From Lawsonibacter celer (GTDB taxonomy: Bacteria > Bacillota > Clostridia > Oscillospirales > Oscillospiraceae), in the NCBI RefSeq assembly GCF_014281125.1, contig NZ_JACOEA010000006.1:62001-126000 (forward strand): a stretch of 64,000 nt of DNA, in the 5' to 3' direction. This document shows, piece after piece, positions 25,292 through 35,478 of this stretch. The notes beneath the pieces are model-generated. The model ran no database searches. It saw only the letters and a list, made by a program, of their open reading frames with translations, and was not told the DNA's origin. Made by a program: the position numbers and the translations under genes. Position 1 is the stretch's first letter. The number at the start of each line of letters is the position of its first letter.

Positions 25292-25414
25292 TTTGGTACA
25301 CCTCCTGTACGTTTTTCAGCGGAATTTCTTCCGCCCGCCACAACAGCTGCCGGGCAGCTGCGGTCGTCAAAGAAAAATCCTTTACACCGCATAATGCCAC
25401 ACGATGCAAATGGT

Positions 25415-25444
25415 ATTATAGCCTATTTTAAAATGGCCTGTCAA
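25415..25444 (-). promoter_or_regulatory. Promoter of the rpmH operon
   Basis: On the minus strand a consensus TTGACA (25444-25439) and TATAAT (25420-25415) are 18 bases apart, about 125 bases before rpmH. The leader between holds a GC-rich inverted repeat around AGCTGCCGGGCAGCT. I see no consensus DnaA box in 25292-25648. Confidence 0.85.
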
Positions 25445-25570
25445 CACTATTTTTTGGTCTCTTCCCCTCTTTTTTTGCACGTTCTGGATGAAAACCCTAT
25501 ATCTTGTGGTCTATAGGGGCGGCAGTTACTATTGCCCTATTTATTTTATTAAGGTTATGTGGCGAAATCG

Positions 25571-25599
25571 TTGCCTTACAGGCATTTTTTTGGTATAAT
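25571..25599 (+). promoter_or_regulatory. Promoter of dnaA
   Basis: TTGCCT at 25571-25576 and TATAAT at 25594-25599 are 17 bases apart. AAGAGGTG precedes the ATG at 25649. Confidence 0.8.
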
Positions 25600-25648
25600 A
25601 GGAATGATATGATTTCAGCGAAAACACGAAAAAAGAGGTGTCCGATTC

Positions 25649-26962
25649 ATGAATTCTCCGGCCGATATCTGGGCCAAGGTACTCTCCCTGATGGAAGCGG
25701 ATATGACCGCCACCACGATCAATACCTGGTTTGACGACGCCGTCGCCGTCGCCCTGGAGGAAGACCGGTTTGTGCTCCATACTCCTTCCAACTTCAAGCG
25801 GGATATCATTCTTTCCCGCTATGTGCCCGCGGTGCAGAAGGCCCTGCATGAGCTTTTTTCTGCCGACTTTCAGGTGGTCGTCCTGGGCGAGGGGGAACTG
25901 GAGGGGTACGGCAGACCGGCTCAGGCCTCCTTTCTCCCCGGCACGGAGGAGTATACCTTTGACCGATTTGTAGTGGGCGCGTCCAACAAGTTTGCCCACG
26001 CGGCCGCCCTGGCGGTGGCGGAGCATCCCGCCCAGACCTATAACCCCCTGTTCATCTACGGCGAGTCCGGTCTGGGCAAGACCCATCTGCTCTACGCCAT
26101 CGCCCACAAAATTCACCAGGATCACCCGGAGTTCCGCATTGTCTACATCAAGGGCGACTCCTTCACCAATGAGCTGATTCAGGCCATTCGTGAGGGGCGC
26201 AATCCGGAGTTCCGGGAAAAATACCGCTCTGCCGACGTATTTCTCATGGACGACGTGCAGTTTATCGCCGGGCGGGAGTCCACCCAGGAGGAGATGTTCC
26301 ACACCTTCAATACCCTCTATGAGGCGGGCCGTCAGATTGTGTTCACCGCCGACCGCCCCCCCAAGGAGATGCTGCGGCTGGACGACCGGCTGCGCACCCG
26401 ATTTGAATGGGGTCTGCCGGTGGATATTCAGCCGCCGGACTATGAGACCCGGGTGGCCATCATCAAAAACAAGGCCATCCGCCGGGGTATGAACCTGCCT
26501 GATCCGGTTCTTCAGTACATTGCGGACAACATCACCGCCAACGTCCGACAGATTGAGGGGACCGTCAATAAGATTCTCGCCTTCCAGGAGCTGATGGGGG
26601 AGAGCGTGGATGTGGACACCGTAACCCGGGCGGTCCGGGATATGTTCAAGGACAAGGCCGATTTTCTGCCCTCCTCCGACGTGATTATTGAAGAGGTCAG
26701 CAAATTTTACGGCATTGAGACCGAGGCCATCCGCGGCCAGGGCCGCACCAAGGACACCGCCCTGGCCCGGCAGATCGCCATGTATCAGATCCGCCGAATG
26801 ACCAACCTCTCGTTAAAGGAAATCGGCCGGGAGTTTGACAACCGAGACCACACCACGGTCATGCACTCCATTGAGCGGGTGGAGAAGCTGACAAAGACCA
26901 ACCCTGAAATTGCGGAAGTCATTAAGGACATTAACGCCAATATCAACGCCAGGTATGAGTGA
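25649..26962 (+). CDS. dnaA: Chromosomal replication initiator DnaA
   Basis: This 437-residue protein contains domain I (about 1-80), a short linker, the AAA+ domain with Walker A GESGLGKTH near 138-146 and Walker B VFLMDDVQF near 195, and domain IV with the DnaA signature NLSLKEIGREFDNRDHTTVMHS near 390-410, which recognises DnaA boxes. It melts oriC and loads the helicase. The DnaA-box cluster lies immediately downstream rather than upstream of the gene. Confidence 0.98.
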   Translation: MNSPADIWAKVLSLMEADMTATTINTWFDDAVAVALEEDRFVLHTPSNFKRDIILSRYVPAVQKALHELFSADFQVVVLGEGELEGYGRPAQASFLPGTEEYTFDRFVVGASNKFAHAAALAVAEHPAQTYNPLFIYGESGLGKTHLLYAIAHKIHQDHPEFRIVYIKGDSFTNELIQAIREGRNPEFREKYRSADVFLMDDVQFIAGRESTQEEMFHTFNTLYEAGRQIVFTADRPPKEMLRLDDRLRTRFEWGLPVDIQPPDYETRVAIIKNKAIRRGMNLPDPVLQYIADNITANVRQIEGTVNKILAFQELMGESVDVDTVTRAVRDMFKDKADFLPSSDVIIEEVSKFYGIETEAIRGQGRTKDTALARQIAMYQIRRMTNLSLKEIGREFDNRDHTTVMHSIERVEKLTKTNPEIAEVIKDINANINARYE

Positions 26963-27218
26963 CCCCCGCTCCTTCTTTGTCACAGACTCTGTTTTCCACT
27001 GCAATTTGTGGATAAGTGCAGATTGCCCTGTGGACAACCTGTTCCTTCTTCTGCCCACTGGGGATAATCCCAAAAATCGTCCCCACCCCCTGTGGAAGGG
27101 GTATCCATTCCCGCCCAGCGGGTTTCACAGTTTTTCCACAATGTTTTTTCCTACGGCTTACTATTACGAACTAAAATCCCTCCTCTCCTAAGAGAGCGAG
27201 CGAAACGGAGGTCAAACG
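26963..27218 (+). other. oriC: Origin of replication (oriC), dnaA-dnaN intergenic region
   Basis: This region holds one perfect DnaA box, TGTGGATAA (27007-27015). Single-mismatch boxes are TGTGGACAA (27029-27037), TGGGGATAA (27059-27067) and TTTTCCACA (27132-27140). Weaker ones lie at 26992-27000 and 27091-27099. An AT-rich stretch at about 27130-27180 follows, with TAATAGTAA on the minus strand resembling DnaA-trio repeats. This fits the Bacillota origin layout with the unwinding region on the dnaN side. The window contains only this one cluster. Confidence 0.88.
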
Positions 27219-28331
27219 ATGAAATTTTCCTGTGAAAAGGCGCTGCTTCAGGCGGCGATCTCCACCACCTCCCGGGCTGTCTCCCCCAAGAGTTCCATTC
27301 CCGCCCTGGAGGGCATTCTGCTGGAGGCGGAAGGCGAGCTGCGTCTGACCGGCTATAACCTGGAAACCGGGATCCGTACCACTGTGCCGGCGGACATCCA
27401 GGAGGGGGGAACCCTGGTGCTGGGCGCTCGTCTGTTCGGCGAGATCATCCGCAAACTGCCCGACGATCTGGTCTATTTTCAGTCGGACCATTATATGGTC
27501 AAGATTAAATGTGGCATGAGCGAATTCAACATTCTGGGTACGGATCCGGAGGAATTTCCCGAGCTGCCCGCAGTGGAGTATCAGAATACATTCTATCTGC
27601 CCCAGAGCGATCTGAAGGCCATGATTGGCCAGACTCTTTTCGCGGTGAGTGACAATGAGAGCCGCCCCATCCACACCGGATCCCTCTTTGAGGTGGAGGA
27701 GCAGTCCCTGACCATCGTGTCCGTGGACGGCTACCGCCTGGCCCTGCGGCAGGAGACTATTGACAAAAAGGAGGGGGCCCCGTCCTTCTCCTTCGTCGTG
27801 CCCGGTGCGGCCCTGTCCGAGGTGGAGAAGATCTGCTCCGACACGGACGAGCCGGTGTCGGTTACCCAGGGCGCCCGGCATGTGATGTTCAAGGTGGCGG
27901 ATACCATGCTGGTCTCCCGGCGGCTGGAAGGGGAATTTCTGGCTTACCGCCAGGCCATTCCACGCAACAACACCGTGAAGGTGGAAGGGGACACCCGGGC
28001 CCTGCTCTCTTCTATCGACCGGGTCTCCCTGATCATCTCAGACAAGCTGAAAAGCCCTCTGCGCTGCACCTTTGACGACGGGGTACTGAAAATCTCCACC
28101 AAGACCGCCATCGGGGACGCCTACGACGAGTGTACCATTGACGGAGATGGCGGCGGGCTGGAGATCGGCTTCAACAACAAGTATCTGATGGATGCCTTAA
28201 AGGCCGCCCCTGCCGACCGGGTGCGGCTGGAGCTGACCACTGGTGTGTCCCCCTGCGTCATCCTGCCGGTGGAGGGGGAGGAGCACTTTTTGTACATGGT
28301 GCTTCCGGTGCGCCTGAAGGCAGGGGACTGA
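27219..28331 (+). CDS. dnaN: DNA polymerase III beta subunit (sliding clamp)
   Basis: This 370-residue protein has the usual clamp length and three-fold architecture. Typical features are MKFSCEKALLQAAISTTSRAV at the start, the mid-domain ESRPIHTG and VSVDGYRLALR, and a C-terminal region ending FLYMVLPVRLKAGD, where MVLPVRL is the conserved clamp end. It encircles DNA and tethers polymerase. ATG 27219 has CGGAGG upstream. Confidence 0.97.
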   Translation: MKFSCEKALLQAAISTTSRAVSPKSSIPALEGILLEAEGELRLTGYNLETGIRTTVPADIQEGGTLVLGARLFGEIIRKLPDDLVYFQSDHYMVKIKCGMSEFNILGTDPEEFPELPAVEYQNTFYLPQSDLKAMIGQTLFAVSDNESRPIHTGSLFEVEEQSLTIVSVDGYRLALRQETIDKKEGAPSFSFVVPGAALSEVEKICSDTDEPVSVTQGARHVMFKVADTMLVSRRLEGEFLAYRQAIPRNNTVKVEGDTRALLSSIDRVSLIISDKLKSPLRCTFDDGVLKISTKTAIGDAYDECTIDGDGGGLEIGFNNKYLMDALKAAPADRVRLELTTGVSPCVILPVEGEEHFLYMVLPVRLKAGD

Positions 28332-28335
28332 GCCA

Positions 28336-28770
28336 ATGGAACTCAGACCCTATCTGCGCAGGGCGCAGTTTTACGAGACCGATTCCATGGCGGTGGTTCA
28401 CCACGCCAACTATGTCCACTGGATGGAGGAGGCACGGGTGGACTTCATGGATCAGATGGGCTATCCCTATTCCCGCTGCACCGTGGAGGAGGGGATCGAC
28501 TTCGCTCTGACCGGCATCCAGTGCCGCTATAAAGGCATGGTGCGTTTTGGGGACACGGTATCCATCACTATGTCCATTACCCGTCTCTCCCATGCCAGGG
28601 TGACCATCCGCTACTGCATGCGGGACGCGAAGGACGGGACGCTGCGGTTTGAGGGGGAGAGCGAGCACTTTTTTTATAATAACCGCACCGGCCGGCCGGT
28701 GGCCCTCAAGCGGGTGCTGCCTGAGCTGTATCACGGGCTGGAAGCCCTTTGCGTGGAGGAAGCGGACTGA
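28336..28770 (+). CDS. Hotdog-fold acyl-CoA thioesterase (YbgC/FadM-like)
   Basis: This 144-residue protein has the 4-hydroxybenzoyl-CoA thioesterase-type core: YETDSMAVVHHANYVHWMEEARVDFM, in which the Asp of the family motif is Asp15. RFGDTVSITMSI and EGESEHFFYNNRTGRPV complete the fold. It cleaves acyl-CoA or acyl-ACP thioesters. It lies 4 bases after dnaN and abuts yaaA, which is an unusual interruption of the dnaN-yaaA-recF run. Confidence 0.88.
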   Translation: MELRPYLRRAQFYETDSMAVVHHANYVHWMEEARVDFMDQMGYPYSRCTVEEGIDFALTGIQCRYKGMVRFGDTVSITMSITRLSHARVTIRYCMRDAKDGTLRFEGESEHFFYNNRTGRPVALKRVLPELYHGLEALCVEEAD

Positions 28771-28983
28771 ATGGAACTGCGAGAGGTAGCGATTACAACC
28801 GAATTTATCAAGCTGGAGGCCCTTTTGAAGTTTGAGGGCCTGTGCGGCACCGGCGGGGAGGCAAAAGAGGTCATCCAGGACGGTCAGGTCAAGGTAAACG
28901 GCCAGGTTTGCACCATGCGGGGCAGAAAGCTACGCTCCGGGGACGAGGCGGAGATGGACGGCGTGAGGCTGAAGATCGTATGA
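28771..28983 (+). CDS. yaaA: S4-domain protein YaaA
   Basis: This 70-residue protein consists of a single S4 RNA-binding domain: [24 protein letters not shown] and [18 protein letters not shown]. The B. subtilis equivalent between dnaN and recF takes part in large-subunit assembly. Its ATG directly follows the thioesterase stop codon and its TGA overlaps the recF ATG. Confidence 0.93.
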   Translation: MELREVAITTEFIKLEALLKFEGLCGTGGEAKEVIQDGQVKVNGQVCTMRGRKLRSGDEAEMDGVRLKIV

Positions 28984-30083
28984 TTGTCCGCGCCATCGCC
29001 CTGGACTTCTTTCGCAACTATCTCCATCTGGAGGCCGCCTTTGACCCCAGAATCAACGTGATCTACGGGGAGAACGCCCAGGGCAAGACCAATCTGTTGG
29101 AGGCCGTGGCTTATCTGTCCACCGCCTCCTCCCACCGGGCCAGATACGACCGGGAGCTGATTCAGTTCGGGGTGGACAGCGCCTTTGTCAAGGCCGAGGT
29201 CTTTTCCCGTCAGAGGGACTTCACCCTGGAGGCCCGCCTGTCCCGGGGACAGCGGCGTCAGCTCTATTCCAACGGGGTGCGGCTGAAAACCGCCGGGGAG
29301 CTGTCCGGTGTGCTCAACACGGTGCTCTTCTGTCCGGAGGACCTGTATCTGATCCGGGAGGGGGCTGCGGTGAGACGGCGCTTTTTGGATGAGTGCATCT
29401 GTCAGCTGAGACCCAAGTACGCCGCCGCCCTGGTGGAATACCGCAGGCTCTATGAGCATAAGACCCGCATACTCCGGGACTGGGAGGAAAAGCCCTCCCT
29501 GCTGGACACCCTGGACGAATTTAATCTGCGCATGGCCCAGACCGGGGCCATGCTGATTTACTACCGGGCCCACTTTGTCAAGCGGCTGAGGGAGGTTACG
29601 CCCCCCATCCACCAGGATTTTTCCGGCGGGCGGGAGCGTCTGGATCTGCGCTACTGCACTGTAAGCGGGGTGCCCGACCCAGAGGCGGGGGTAAAAGAGA
29701 TTTTGCCCCACCTCCTCTCGCACCAGGAGCGCCACCGCCAGGCGGAGCTGGAATCCCGCCAGTGCCTCTCCGGCCCACACAAGGACGATTTGGAGGTGGA
29801 GATCGACGGAGTGAGCGCCAAAACCTTTGCCTCCCAGGGGCAGACCCGCACGGCGGCCCTGTCCCTGAAGCTGGCCTCCCGGGAGATTTTTTACCAGGAC
29901 ACCGGGGAGTGGCCGGTCCTCCTTCTGGACGACGTTTTGTCCGAGTTGGACGCAAAACGGCAATCTTTTGTGCTGGGACGCATACAGGGCGGACAGGTAT
30001 TCATCACCTGCTGCGAGGACATGGGCCTCAAGGCCCTGGAGCAGGGGAAGGTATTTCACATTCGCGGCGGCGCGATGGCGTAA
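28980..30083 (+). CDS. recF: DNA replication and repair protein RecF
   Basis: This 367-residue SMC-like ATPase has Walker [14 protein letters not shown] at 30-42, signature-like LSGPHKDD near 270 and Walker [12 protein letters not shown] near 315. It loads RecA at gaps and assists restart of stalled forks. ATG 28980 overlaps the yaaA stop (ATGA). The frame is open further upstream within yaaA but without RecF similarity. Confidence 0.96.
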   Translation: MIVRAIALDFFRNYLHLEAAFDPRINVIYGENAQGKTNLLEAVAYLSTASSHRARYDRELIQFGVDSAFVKAEVFSRQRDFTLEARLSRGQRRQLYSNGVRLKTAGELSGVLNTVLFCPEDLYLIREGAAVRRRFLDECICQLRPKYAAALVEYRRLYEHKTRILRDWEEKPSLLDTLDEFNLRMAQTGAMLIYYRAHFVKRLREVTPPIHQDFSGGRERLDLRYCTVSGVPDPEAGVKEILPHLLSHQERHRQAELESRQCLSGPHKDDLEVEIDGVSAKTFASQGQTRTAALSLKLASREIFYQDTGEWPVLLLDDVLSELDAKRQSFVLGRIQGGQVFITCCEDMGLKALEQGKVFHIRGGAMA

Positions 30084-30096
30084 TAGGGGGAGAGGT

Positions 30097-30360
30097 ATGT
30101 ATCTTCATCTGGGGCAGTCCGTGGTGGTGCCCTATGGGGACGTGGTGGGCCTGTTCGACCTGGACAACACCACCTCCTCTCACCTGACCCGGCGCATGCT
30201 GGAGCGGGCGGAGCGGGAGGGCCGGGTAGTCAACGTCAGCGACGACCTGCCTAAGTCCTTTGTGGTGTGCCGGGGGAGGGACCGGGGAATGGTCATCTAT
30301 CTCTCCCAGCTCTCCACCGCCACCCTGAAGGGGCGGGCGGAAAACAACAGCTTTGAATAA
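30097..30360 (+). CDS. remB: RemB-like DUF370 protein
   Basis: This 87-residue protein matches the DUF370 family ([23 protein letters not shown] near the start). The B. subtilis homologues RemA/RemB influence matrix genes and osmoprotection as DNA-binding proteins. The position between recF and gyrB matches B. subtilis yaaB (remB). ATG 30097 follows GGGGGAGAGG. Confidence 0.9.
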   Translation: MYLHLGQSVVVPYGDVVGLFDLDNTTSSHLTRRMLERAEREGRVVNVSDDLPKSFVVCRGRDRGMVIYLSQLSTATLKGRAENNSFE

Positions 30361-30365
30361 AAAAC

Positions 30366-30428
30366 AAGCGCGGGCCGCCAGAGGCGGCCCCTGCGGGGAA
30401 CACCAGCAGGGGCGGCCTTTGGCCGTCC
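30366..30428 (+). other. GC-rich hairpins before gyrB
   Basis: The segment folds as GGGCCGCC/GGCGGCCC and as a larger GGCCGCC-GGGGCGGCC alternative. It could terminate or attenuate read-through from recF/remB into gyrB. No T-run is present, so this is only a structural note. Confidence 0.4.
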
Positions 30429-30455
30429 GCACACAATCCCAATGGAGGTTTTGGA

Positions 30456-32399
30456 ATGTCTGAAGAATTAGAACGCAGCCCCACCCAGGTGGACCATGAG
30501 TACGGCGCCTCGGAAATCCAGGTACTGGAGGGGCTGGAGGCGGTGCGCAAGCGCCCCGGCATGTATATCGGTTCCACCAGCGAGAGCGGCCTGCACCACC
30601 TGGTGTATGAGATCGTGGACAACGCCATTGACGAGGCGCTGGCCGGCTACTGTGACGAGATTACGGTGCAGATATCCCAGGGGGATATCATCACTGTGGT
30701 GGACAACGGCCGGGGCATCCCGGTGGACATCCAGCAGCAGACCGGAAAGCCCGCCTTGGAGGTGGTATTCACCATCCTCCACGCCGGCGGTAAGTTCGGC
30801 GGCGGCGGATACAAGGTGTCCGGCGGCCTGCACGGCGTGGGCGCCAGCGTGGTCAACGCCTTGAGCGAGTGGCTGGAGGTACGGGTCCACAAGGACGGCA
30901 GGATCTATGAGATGAAGTTCTCCCGGGGCCATGTGACCCAGGAGATGAAGGTGGTAGGGGAGACCGACCGCCACGGCACCGAGGTGGTCTTCAAGCCCGA
31001 CCCGGAGATGTTTGAGGTCACCGAGTACAGCTATGAGACGCTCCACACCCGCATGCGGGAGGAGGCCTTCCTCAACGCAGGCGTGCGCATCCGCACCATC
31101 GATGCCCGGCCGGGGAAAGAGCAGGAGGACGAGATGCACTACGCCGGCGGCATCCGGGAGTTTGTCAGCTGGCTCAACCGGGGCAGGACCCCCATCCACC
31201 AGGATGTAGTCTATATGTCCGGCATGCGGGGGGACTCCATGGCGGAGGTGGCCTTCCAGTACAACGACGGTTACAGCGAGTCCATCATCTCCTTCGCCAA
31301 CAATGTCCACACCCCGGAGGGCGGTATGCACGAGGAGGGCTTCAAGCGGGCCCTGACCACGGTGCTCAACGCCTACGGGAAAAAGATCAAGCTGCTCAAG
31401 GACGAGGAGAAGGTCTCCGGCGAGGACTGCCGGGAGGGGCTGACGTGCGTCATCTCCGTCAAGCTCACCGACGCCCAGTTTGAAGGCCAGACCAAGGCCA
31501 AGCTGGGCAACTCCGAGATCCGCACCCTGGTGGCGGGGCTGGTGAGCGAGAAATTCAGTGAATTTCTGGAGGAAAACCCCGGGGTGGGCAAGGCTATCCT
31601 GGATAAGGCCCTCATGGCCAACCGCGCCCGGGAGGCGGCCCGCAAGGCCCGGGAATCCATCCGCCGCAAGACCGCCCTGGGTGGTGCGGCCATGCCAGAC
31701 AAGCTGCGGGACTGCAATGAAAACAACCCGGAGCTGACAGAGATCTACATCGTCGAGGGCGATTCCGCCGGCGGCTCGGCCACCCAGGGCCGGGACTCCC
31801 GCTTCCAGGCGATTCTTCCCCTGTGGGGCAAGATGCTCAATGTGGAAAAGGCCCGGGCGGACAAGGTGTACGGCAACGACAAGCTTCAGCCCGTCATTAC
31901 CGCGCTGGGCGCGGGGATCGGGGACGAGTTTGATGCGACCAAGCTGCGCTATCACAAGGTTATTATCATGGCCGATGCGGACGTGGACGGCTCCCATATC
32001 CGCACTCTGCTGCTGACTTTCTTTTTCCGCTTCATGCGCCCGCTGATCGAGCAGGGGTATGTCTACTCCGCGGTGCCCCCCCTCTTTAAACTCAGTAGGG
32101 GCAAGACCACCCGGCTGGCCTTCTCTGAGGAGGAGCGGGACCAGATCTCCGCTGAGCTGCGGGGGGATAACCCCAACGCTAAGGTGGACATCAGCCGGTT
32201 TAAGGGTCTGGGTGAGATGAACCCCCATGAGCTGTGGGAGACCACCATGGACCCGGAGCGGCGCACCCTGCGGCGCATTGAGCTGGACGACGCGGTGAAG
32301 GCGGACGCCACCTTTTCCGTGCTCATGGGCGAGAAGGTGGAGCCCCGCAAGGAGTTCATTGAGCGCAACGCCAAGTACGCGGTGAATCTGGATTATTAA
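30456..32399 (+). CDS. gyrB: DNA gyrase subunit B
   Basis: This 647-residue type IIA topoisomerase ATPase has the GHKL motifs [11 protein letters not shown] and DNGRGIPV, the ATP-lid segment [19 protein letters not shown], the TOPRIM motif EGDSAGGSA (about 430) and [16 protein letters not shown]. It works with GyrA to add negative supercoils. It is separated from gyrA by a 575-bp gap holding a dispersed repeat, whereas many Bacillota have the two adjacent. Confidence 0.97.
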   Translation: MSEELERSPTQVDHEYGASEIQVLEGLEAVRKRPGMYIGSTSESGLHHLVYEIVDNAIDEALAGYCDEITVQISQGDIITVVDNGRGIPVDIQQQTGKPALEVVFTILHAGGKFGGGGYKVSGGLHGVGASVVNALSEWLEVRVHKDGRIYEMKFSRGHVTQEMKVVGETDRHGTEVVFKPDPEMFEVTEYSYETLHTRMREEAFLNAGVRIRTIDARPGKEQEDEMHYAGGIREFVSWLNRGRTPIHQDVVYMSGMRGDSMAEVAFQYNDGYSESIISFANNVHTPEGGMHEEGFKRALTTVLNAYGKKIKLLKDEEKVSGEDCREGLTCVISVKLTDAQFEGQTKAKLGNSEIRTLVAGLVSEKFSEFLEENPGVGKAILDKALMANRAREAARKARESIRRKTALGGAAMPDKLRDCNENNPELTEIYIVEGDSAGGSATQGRDSRFQAILPLWGKMLNVEKARADKVYGNDKLQPVITALGAGIGDEFDATKLRYHKVIIMADADVDGSHIRTLLLTFFFRFMRPLIEQGYVYSAVPPLFKLSRGKTTRLAFSEEERDQISAELRGDNPNAKVDISRFKGLGEMNPHELWETTMDPERRTLRRIELDDAVKADATFSVLMGEKVEPRKEFIERNAKYAVNLDY

Positions 32400-32419
32400 A
32401 GCTGAGGATTTGTGCCCCG

Positions 32420-32938
32420 CAGGGAACAGAGAGTTTTGCGCTCCCGCGCAGCCGTTGGCGGCTTTGCCGCTTAGGAGTGCGGCGTGCCCCCTGTGGGGTT
32501 CGGCTCCCGTCGGGGGCCCAGACCATTTCTTTTTCGAAAAAGAAATGGTCTGGGATTCCAAAGAAAAGGCCCGTTTATCTAGAACCGTGACTTCTATTGT
32601 TCGGCGCGCCGTCAGGGCGGCCGCGGCGGTTCCTTTGGCGGCTCGGCCGCCTTCCCTGGCGGTAAACCAGCTTGGCACACCCTGGTAACGCGCGCCTCGC
32701 ATCATGGCCGCGCGGCTGGGCGGCAAAGTCGTTCAAGCCGCAGGGTTAAACACGGCGCATGGCACACCGGCGGCAGCCGGACTTACAACAAGTACCGGAC
32801 CGATACGAACCCTGAGCGGTATAGGTTTTGTAAGCTGATGAAACCCCACCGCCGCCTGAACCCCGGGGGCTAGGGGTCAAAATCCCTGGTTGTTTTTCCC
32901 GGCTTTTGCAGCCAAAAGCCGGGCCCTGCGCGGGAGCG
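32420..32938. repeat. Dispersed structured repeat, copy 1 (gyrB-gyrA)
   Basis: This shares many blocks with 40874-41483 in the same orientation: GGCGGCTCGGCCGCC, GTCGTTCAAGCCGCAGGGTT, CGGACCGATACGA and a 3' hairpin. Its ends are inverted: GCGCTCCCGCGCAG (32438-32451) against CTGCGCGGGAGCG (32926-32938). The 3' part forms two hairpins (32870-32889; 32898-32923). No convincing ORF is present. It could be a MITE-like element or an RNA gene. Confidence 0.8.
32517..32554. terminator. 38-bp perfect palindrome after gyrB, possible terminator
   Basis: Two 19-base arms meet at a TTCGAA centre with no loop. It lies 120 bases past the gyrB stop, inside the repeat. T-rich and A-rich halves would pair, so termination is plausible but not certain. 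Confidence 0.55.
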
Positions 32939-32975
32939 GCCCATCTGAAACCCTTTTTAAGGAAGGAAAAATAAC

Positions 32976-35477
32976 ATGAGTAAGAAACCCCAATACGACC
33001 CGGAGGAGATACGTTTCCCCGATCAAAAAATTATAACCTCCCCGCTGGTGCCGGAAATGGAGCAGTCCTACATCGAGTACGCCATGAGCGTCATTGTGGG
33101 CCGTGCCCTGCCCGATGTGCGGGACGGCCTCAAGCCGGTGCACCGGCGCATTCTCTATGCCATGTATGAGGACAATCTCACCCATGACAAGCCCTTCAAG
33201 AAGTCGGCCACCTGCGTGGGCGACGTGCTGGGCCGCTACCACCCCCACGGCGACGCCAGCGTGTACGACGCCCTGGTCCGCCTGGCTCAGGACTTTTCCA
33301 TGCGCTACCCCCTGGTGGACGGACACGGAAACTTTGGCTCTGTGGATGGCGACCCTCCGGCCGCCTACCGGTATACCGAGGCCCGTCTGGACAAGATCGC
33401 CCAGGAGATGCTGCGGGACATTGAGAAGGACACCGTGGACTGGGACCCCAACTTTGACGAGTCCCGGAAGGAGCCCCGGGTGCTCCCCTCCCGGTTTCCC
33501 AATCTGCTGGTCAACGGCTCCAGCGGCATTGCCGTGGGCATGGCCACCAATATTCCGCCCCACAACCTGCGGGAGGTCATCGACGCGGCCATCTGCGTGC
33601 TGGATCATCCGGAGGCTACCCTGGACGACCTGATGGAGTATGTGAAGGGCCCGGATTTCCCCACACGGGGCGTGATTATGGGCCGTGCCGGCATCCGCCA
33701 GGCCTACGCCACCGGCCGGGGCCATATCCGGGTGCGGGCGCGTACGGAGTTTGAGGAGTTCGGCAAGGACCGCATCCGCATTATCGTTACCGAGATCCCC
33801 TACCAGGTCAACAAGCGCATGCTTATTAAAAATATGGCGGAACAGGTGGAGGACAAGCGCCTGGAGGGCATCTCCGACATCCGGGACGAGTCCGACCGCA
33901 ACGGTATGCGCATCGTCATCGAGCTGAAGAAGGACGCCAATTCCCAGGTGGTGCTCAACCGCCTGTTTGCCCAGACCCAGCTGCAGACCACCTTTGCCAT
34001 CAACATGCTGGCCCTGGTCAACAACCAGTCCCAGCCGAGGATTCTGTCCCTGCGGCATATTCTGGACGAGTACCTGGCCTTCCAGGAGGAGGTCATCCTC
34101 CGGCGTACCAGGTACGACCTGCGCAAGGCCCAGGAGCGGGCTCATCTGCTGGAGGGTCTGCTGGTCGCCCAGGACAACATTGACGAGGTCATTCGCATCA
34201 TCCGCTCCCGCTATGACGACGCCAAAGAGGCCCTGATGACCCGATTTGACCTGGACGAGGTCCAGGCCCAGGCCATCCTTGATATGCGCCTGAAGGCCCT
34301 CCAGGGCCTTGACCGGGAGAAGCTGGAGGCCGAGTACAAGGAGCTGGAGGAGCGCATTGCCTACTTCAACCGCCTGCTCTCCGACGAGGGGCTGCTCCGG
34401 CAGGTGCTCAAGGAGGAACTTACCGAGATCCGCAACAAGTTCGGCGACGACCGGGTGACCGAGATCGCCTTTGCCGAGGACGACCTGGACATTGAGGACC
34501 TGATTGAGGAAGAGGAGTGCGTCTTTACTCTCACCGAGGCGGGCTACCTCAAGCGCACCCCCGTGTCGGTCTACAAGGCCCAGCGCCGGGGCGGAAAGGG
34601 CATCACAGCCCAGAGCCTGAAGGAGGAGGACTGCGTGGTGGACGTGTTTACCGCCTCCACCCATGACTATGTGCTCTTTTTCACCAACAAGGGCCGGGTC
34701 CACCGGAAGAAGGGCTACCAGATCGCCGAGGCGGGCCGTACCGCCAAGGGCACCTATATCGGCAACGTGCTGCCGGTGGAGCAGGACGAGAAGGTCACCG
34801 CCATGATTCACCTGCGGGAATTCCCGGAGGATCGGTATCTGGTCATGGTCACCCGCAACGGCACGGTCAAGCGCATCCAGCTTTCCTCCATCAATACTGC
34901 CCGCAAAGCTGGCATCCGCTGCATCACCCTGGACGAGGGGGACGACCTGATCTGCGTGCGGGAGACCGACGGAGAGCAGTGCATCCTCATCGCCACCCAC
35001 GACGGCATGGCCATCGCGTTCCTGGAGACTGACGTGCGCTGCATGGGACGGGACGCCTATGGCGTGCGGGGCATCAACCTGCGCCCCGGCGACTATGTGG
35101 TGGGCGCGGCCCGGGCCAAATATGACCACCAGGTGCTGATGATTACGGAGAATGGCTACGGCAAGCGCACCCCCATGGACGACTATATCCGCGCCGACGG
35201 TCCCCAGAAGCGGGGCGGCTACGGCCTGAAGGGCTATCAGGTCACGGAAAAGACCGGCCCGGTGGTGGGCGTGAAGGTGGTCAATGACGAGGATGACATT
35301 CTGGTCATCAGCGACGCCGGCGTCATCATCCGAATGGCGGTCTCCGGCATCTCCACCTACGGCCGCGCGGCCCAGGGCGTAAAGATCATGAATCTGGAAG
35401 AGGGCGTCAAGGTCATCTCCTTCGCCCGCACGGAGCACGAGGAGGAAGAACAGGCCGAGCCCGGCCAGGAGGAGTAA
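32976..35477 (+). CDS. gyrA: DNA gyrase subunit A
   Basis: This 833-residue protein has the breakage-reunion domain with the quinolone-region segment [28 protein letters not shown] and the catalytic Tyr in AAYRYTEAR (about residue 130). The C-terminal DNA-wrapping blades contain the GyrA-box-like QRRGGKGI near 530, which distinguishes GyrA from ParC. The start codon at 32976 has AAGGAAGG upstream. The end is acidic ([14 protein letters not shown]). Confidence 0.97.
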   Translation: MSKKPQYDPEEIRFPDQKIITSPLVPEMEQSYIEYAMSVIVGRALPDVRDGLKPVHRRILYAMYEDNLTHDKPFKKSATCVGDVLGRYHPHGDASVYDALVRLAQDFSMRYPLVDGHGNFGSVDGDPPAAYRYTEARLDKIAQEMLRDIEKDTVDWDPNFDESRKEPRVLPSRFPNLLVNGSSGIAVGMATNIPPHNLREVIDAAICVLDHPEATLDDLMEYVKGPDFPTRGVIMGRAGIRQAYATGRGHIRVRARTEFEEFGKDRIRIIVTEIPYQVNKRMLIKNMAEQVEDKRLEGISDIRDESDRNGMRIVIELKKDANSQVVLNRLFAQTQLQTTFAINMLALVNNQSQPRILSLRHILDEYLAFQEEVILRRTRYDLRKAQERAHLLEGLLVAQDNIDEVIRIIRSRYDDAKEALMTRFDLDEVQAQAILDMRLKALQGLDREKLEAEYKELEERIAYFNRLLSDEGLLRQVLKEELTEIRNKFGDDRVTEIAFAEDDLDIEDLIEEEECVFTLTEAGYLKRTPVSVYKAQRRGGKGITAQSLKEEDCVVDVFTASTHDYVLFFTNKGRVHRKKGYQIAEAGRTAKGTYIGNVLPVEQDEKVTAMIHLREFPEDRYLVMVTRNGTVKRIQLSSINTARKAGIRCITLDEGDDLICVRETDGEQCILIATHDGMAIAFLETDVRCMGRDAYGVRGINLRPGDYVVGAARAKYDHQVLMITENGYGKRTPMDDYIRADGPQKRGGYGLKGYQVTEKTGPVVGVKVVNDEDDILVISDAGVIIRMAVSGISTYGRAAQGVKIMNLEEGVKVISFARTEHEEEEQAEPGQEE

Positions 35478-35478
35478 G

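Noticed and set aside
25292..25648. Search for DnaA boxes upstream of dnaA
   Set aside because: Only poor matches were seen; the convincing cluster is downstream of dnaA.
30468..32726. 752-codon open frame antisense to gyrB
   Set aside because: Mirrors gyrB codon structure and lacks family motifs.
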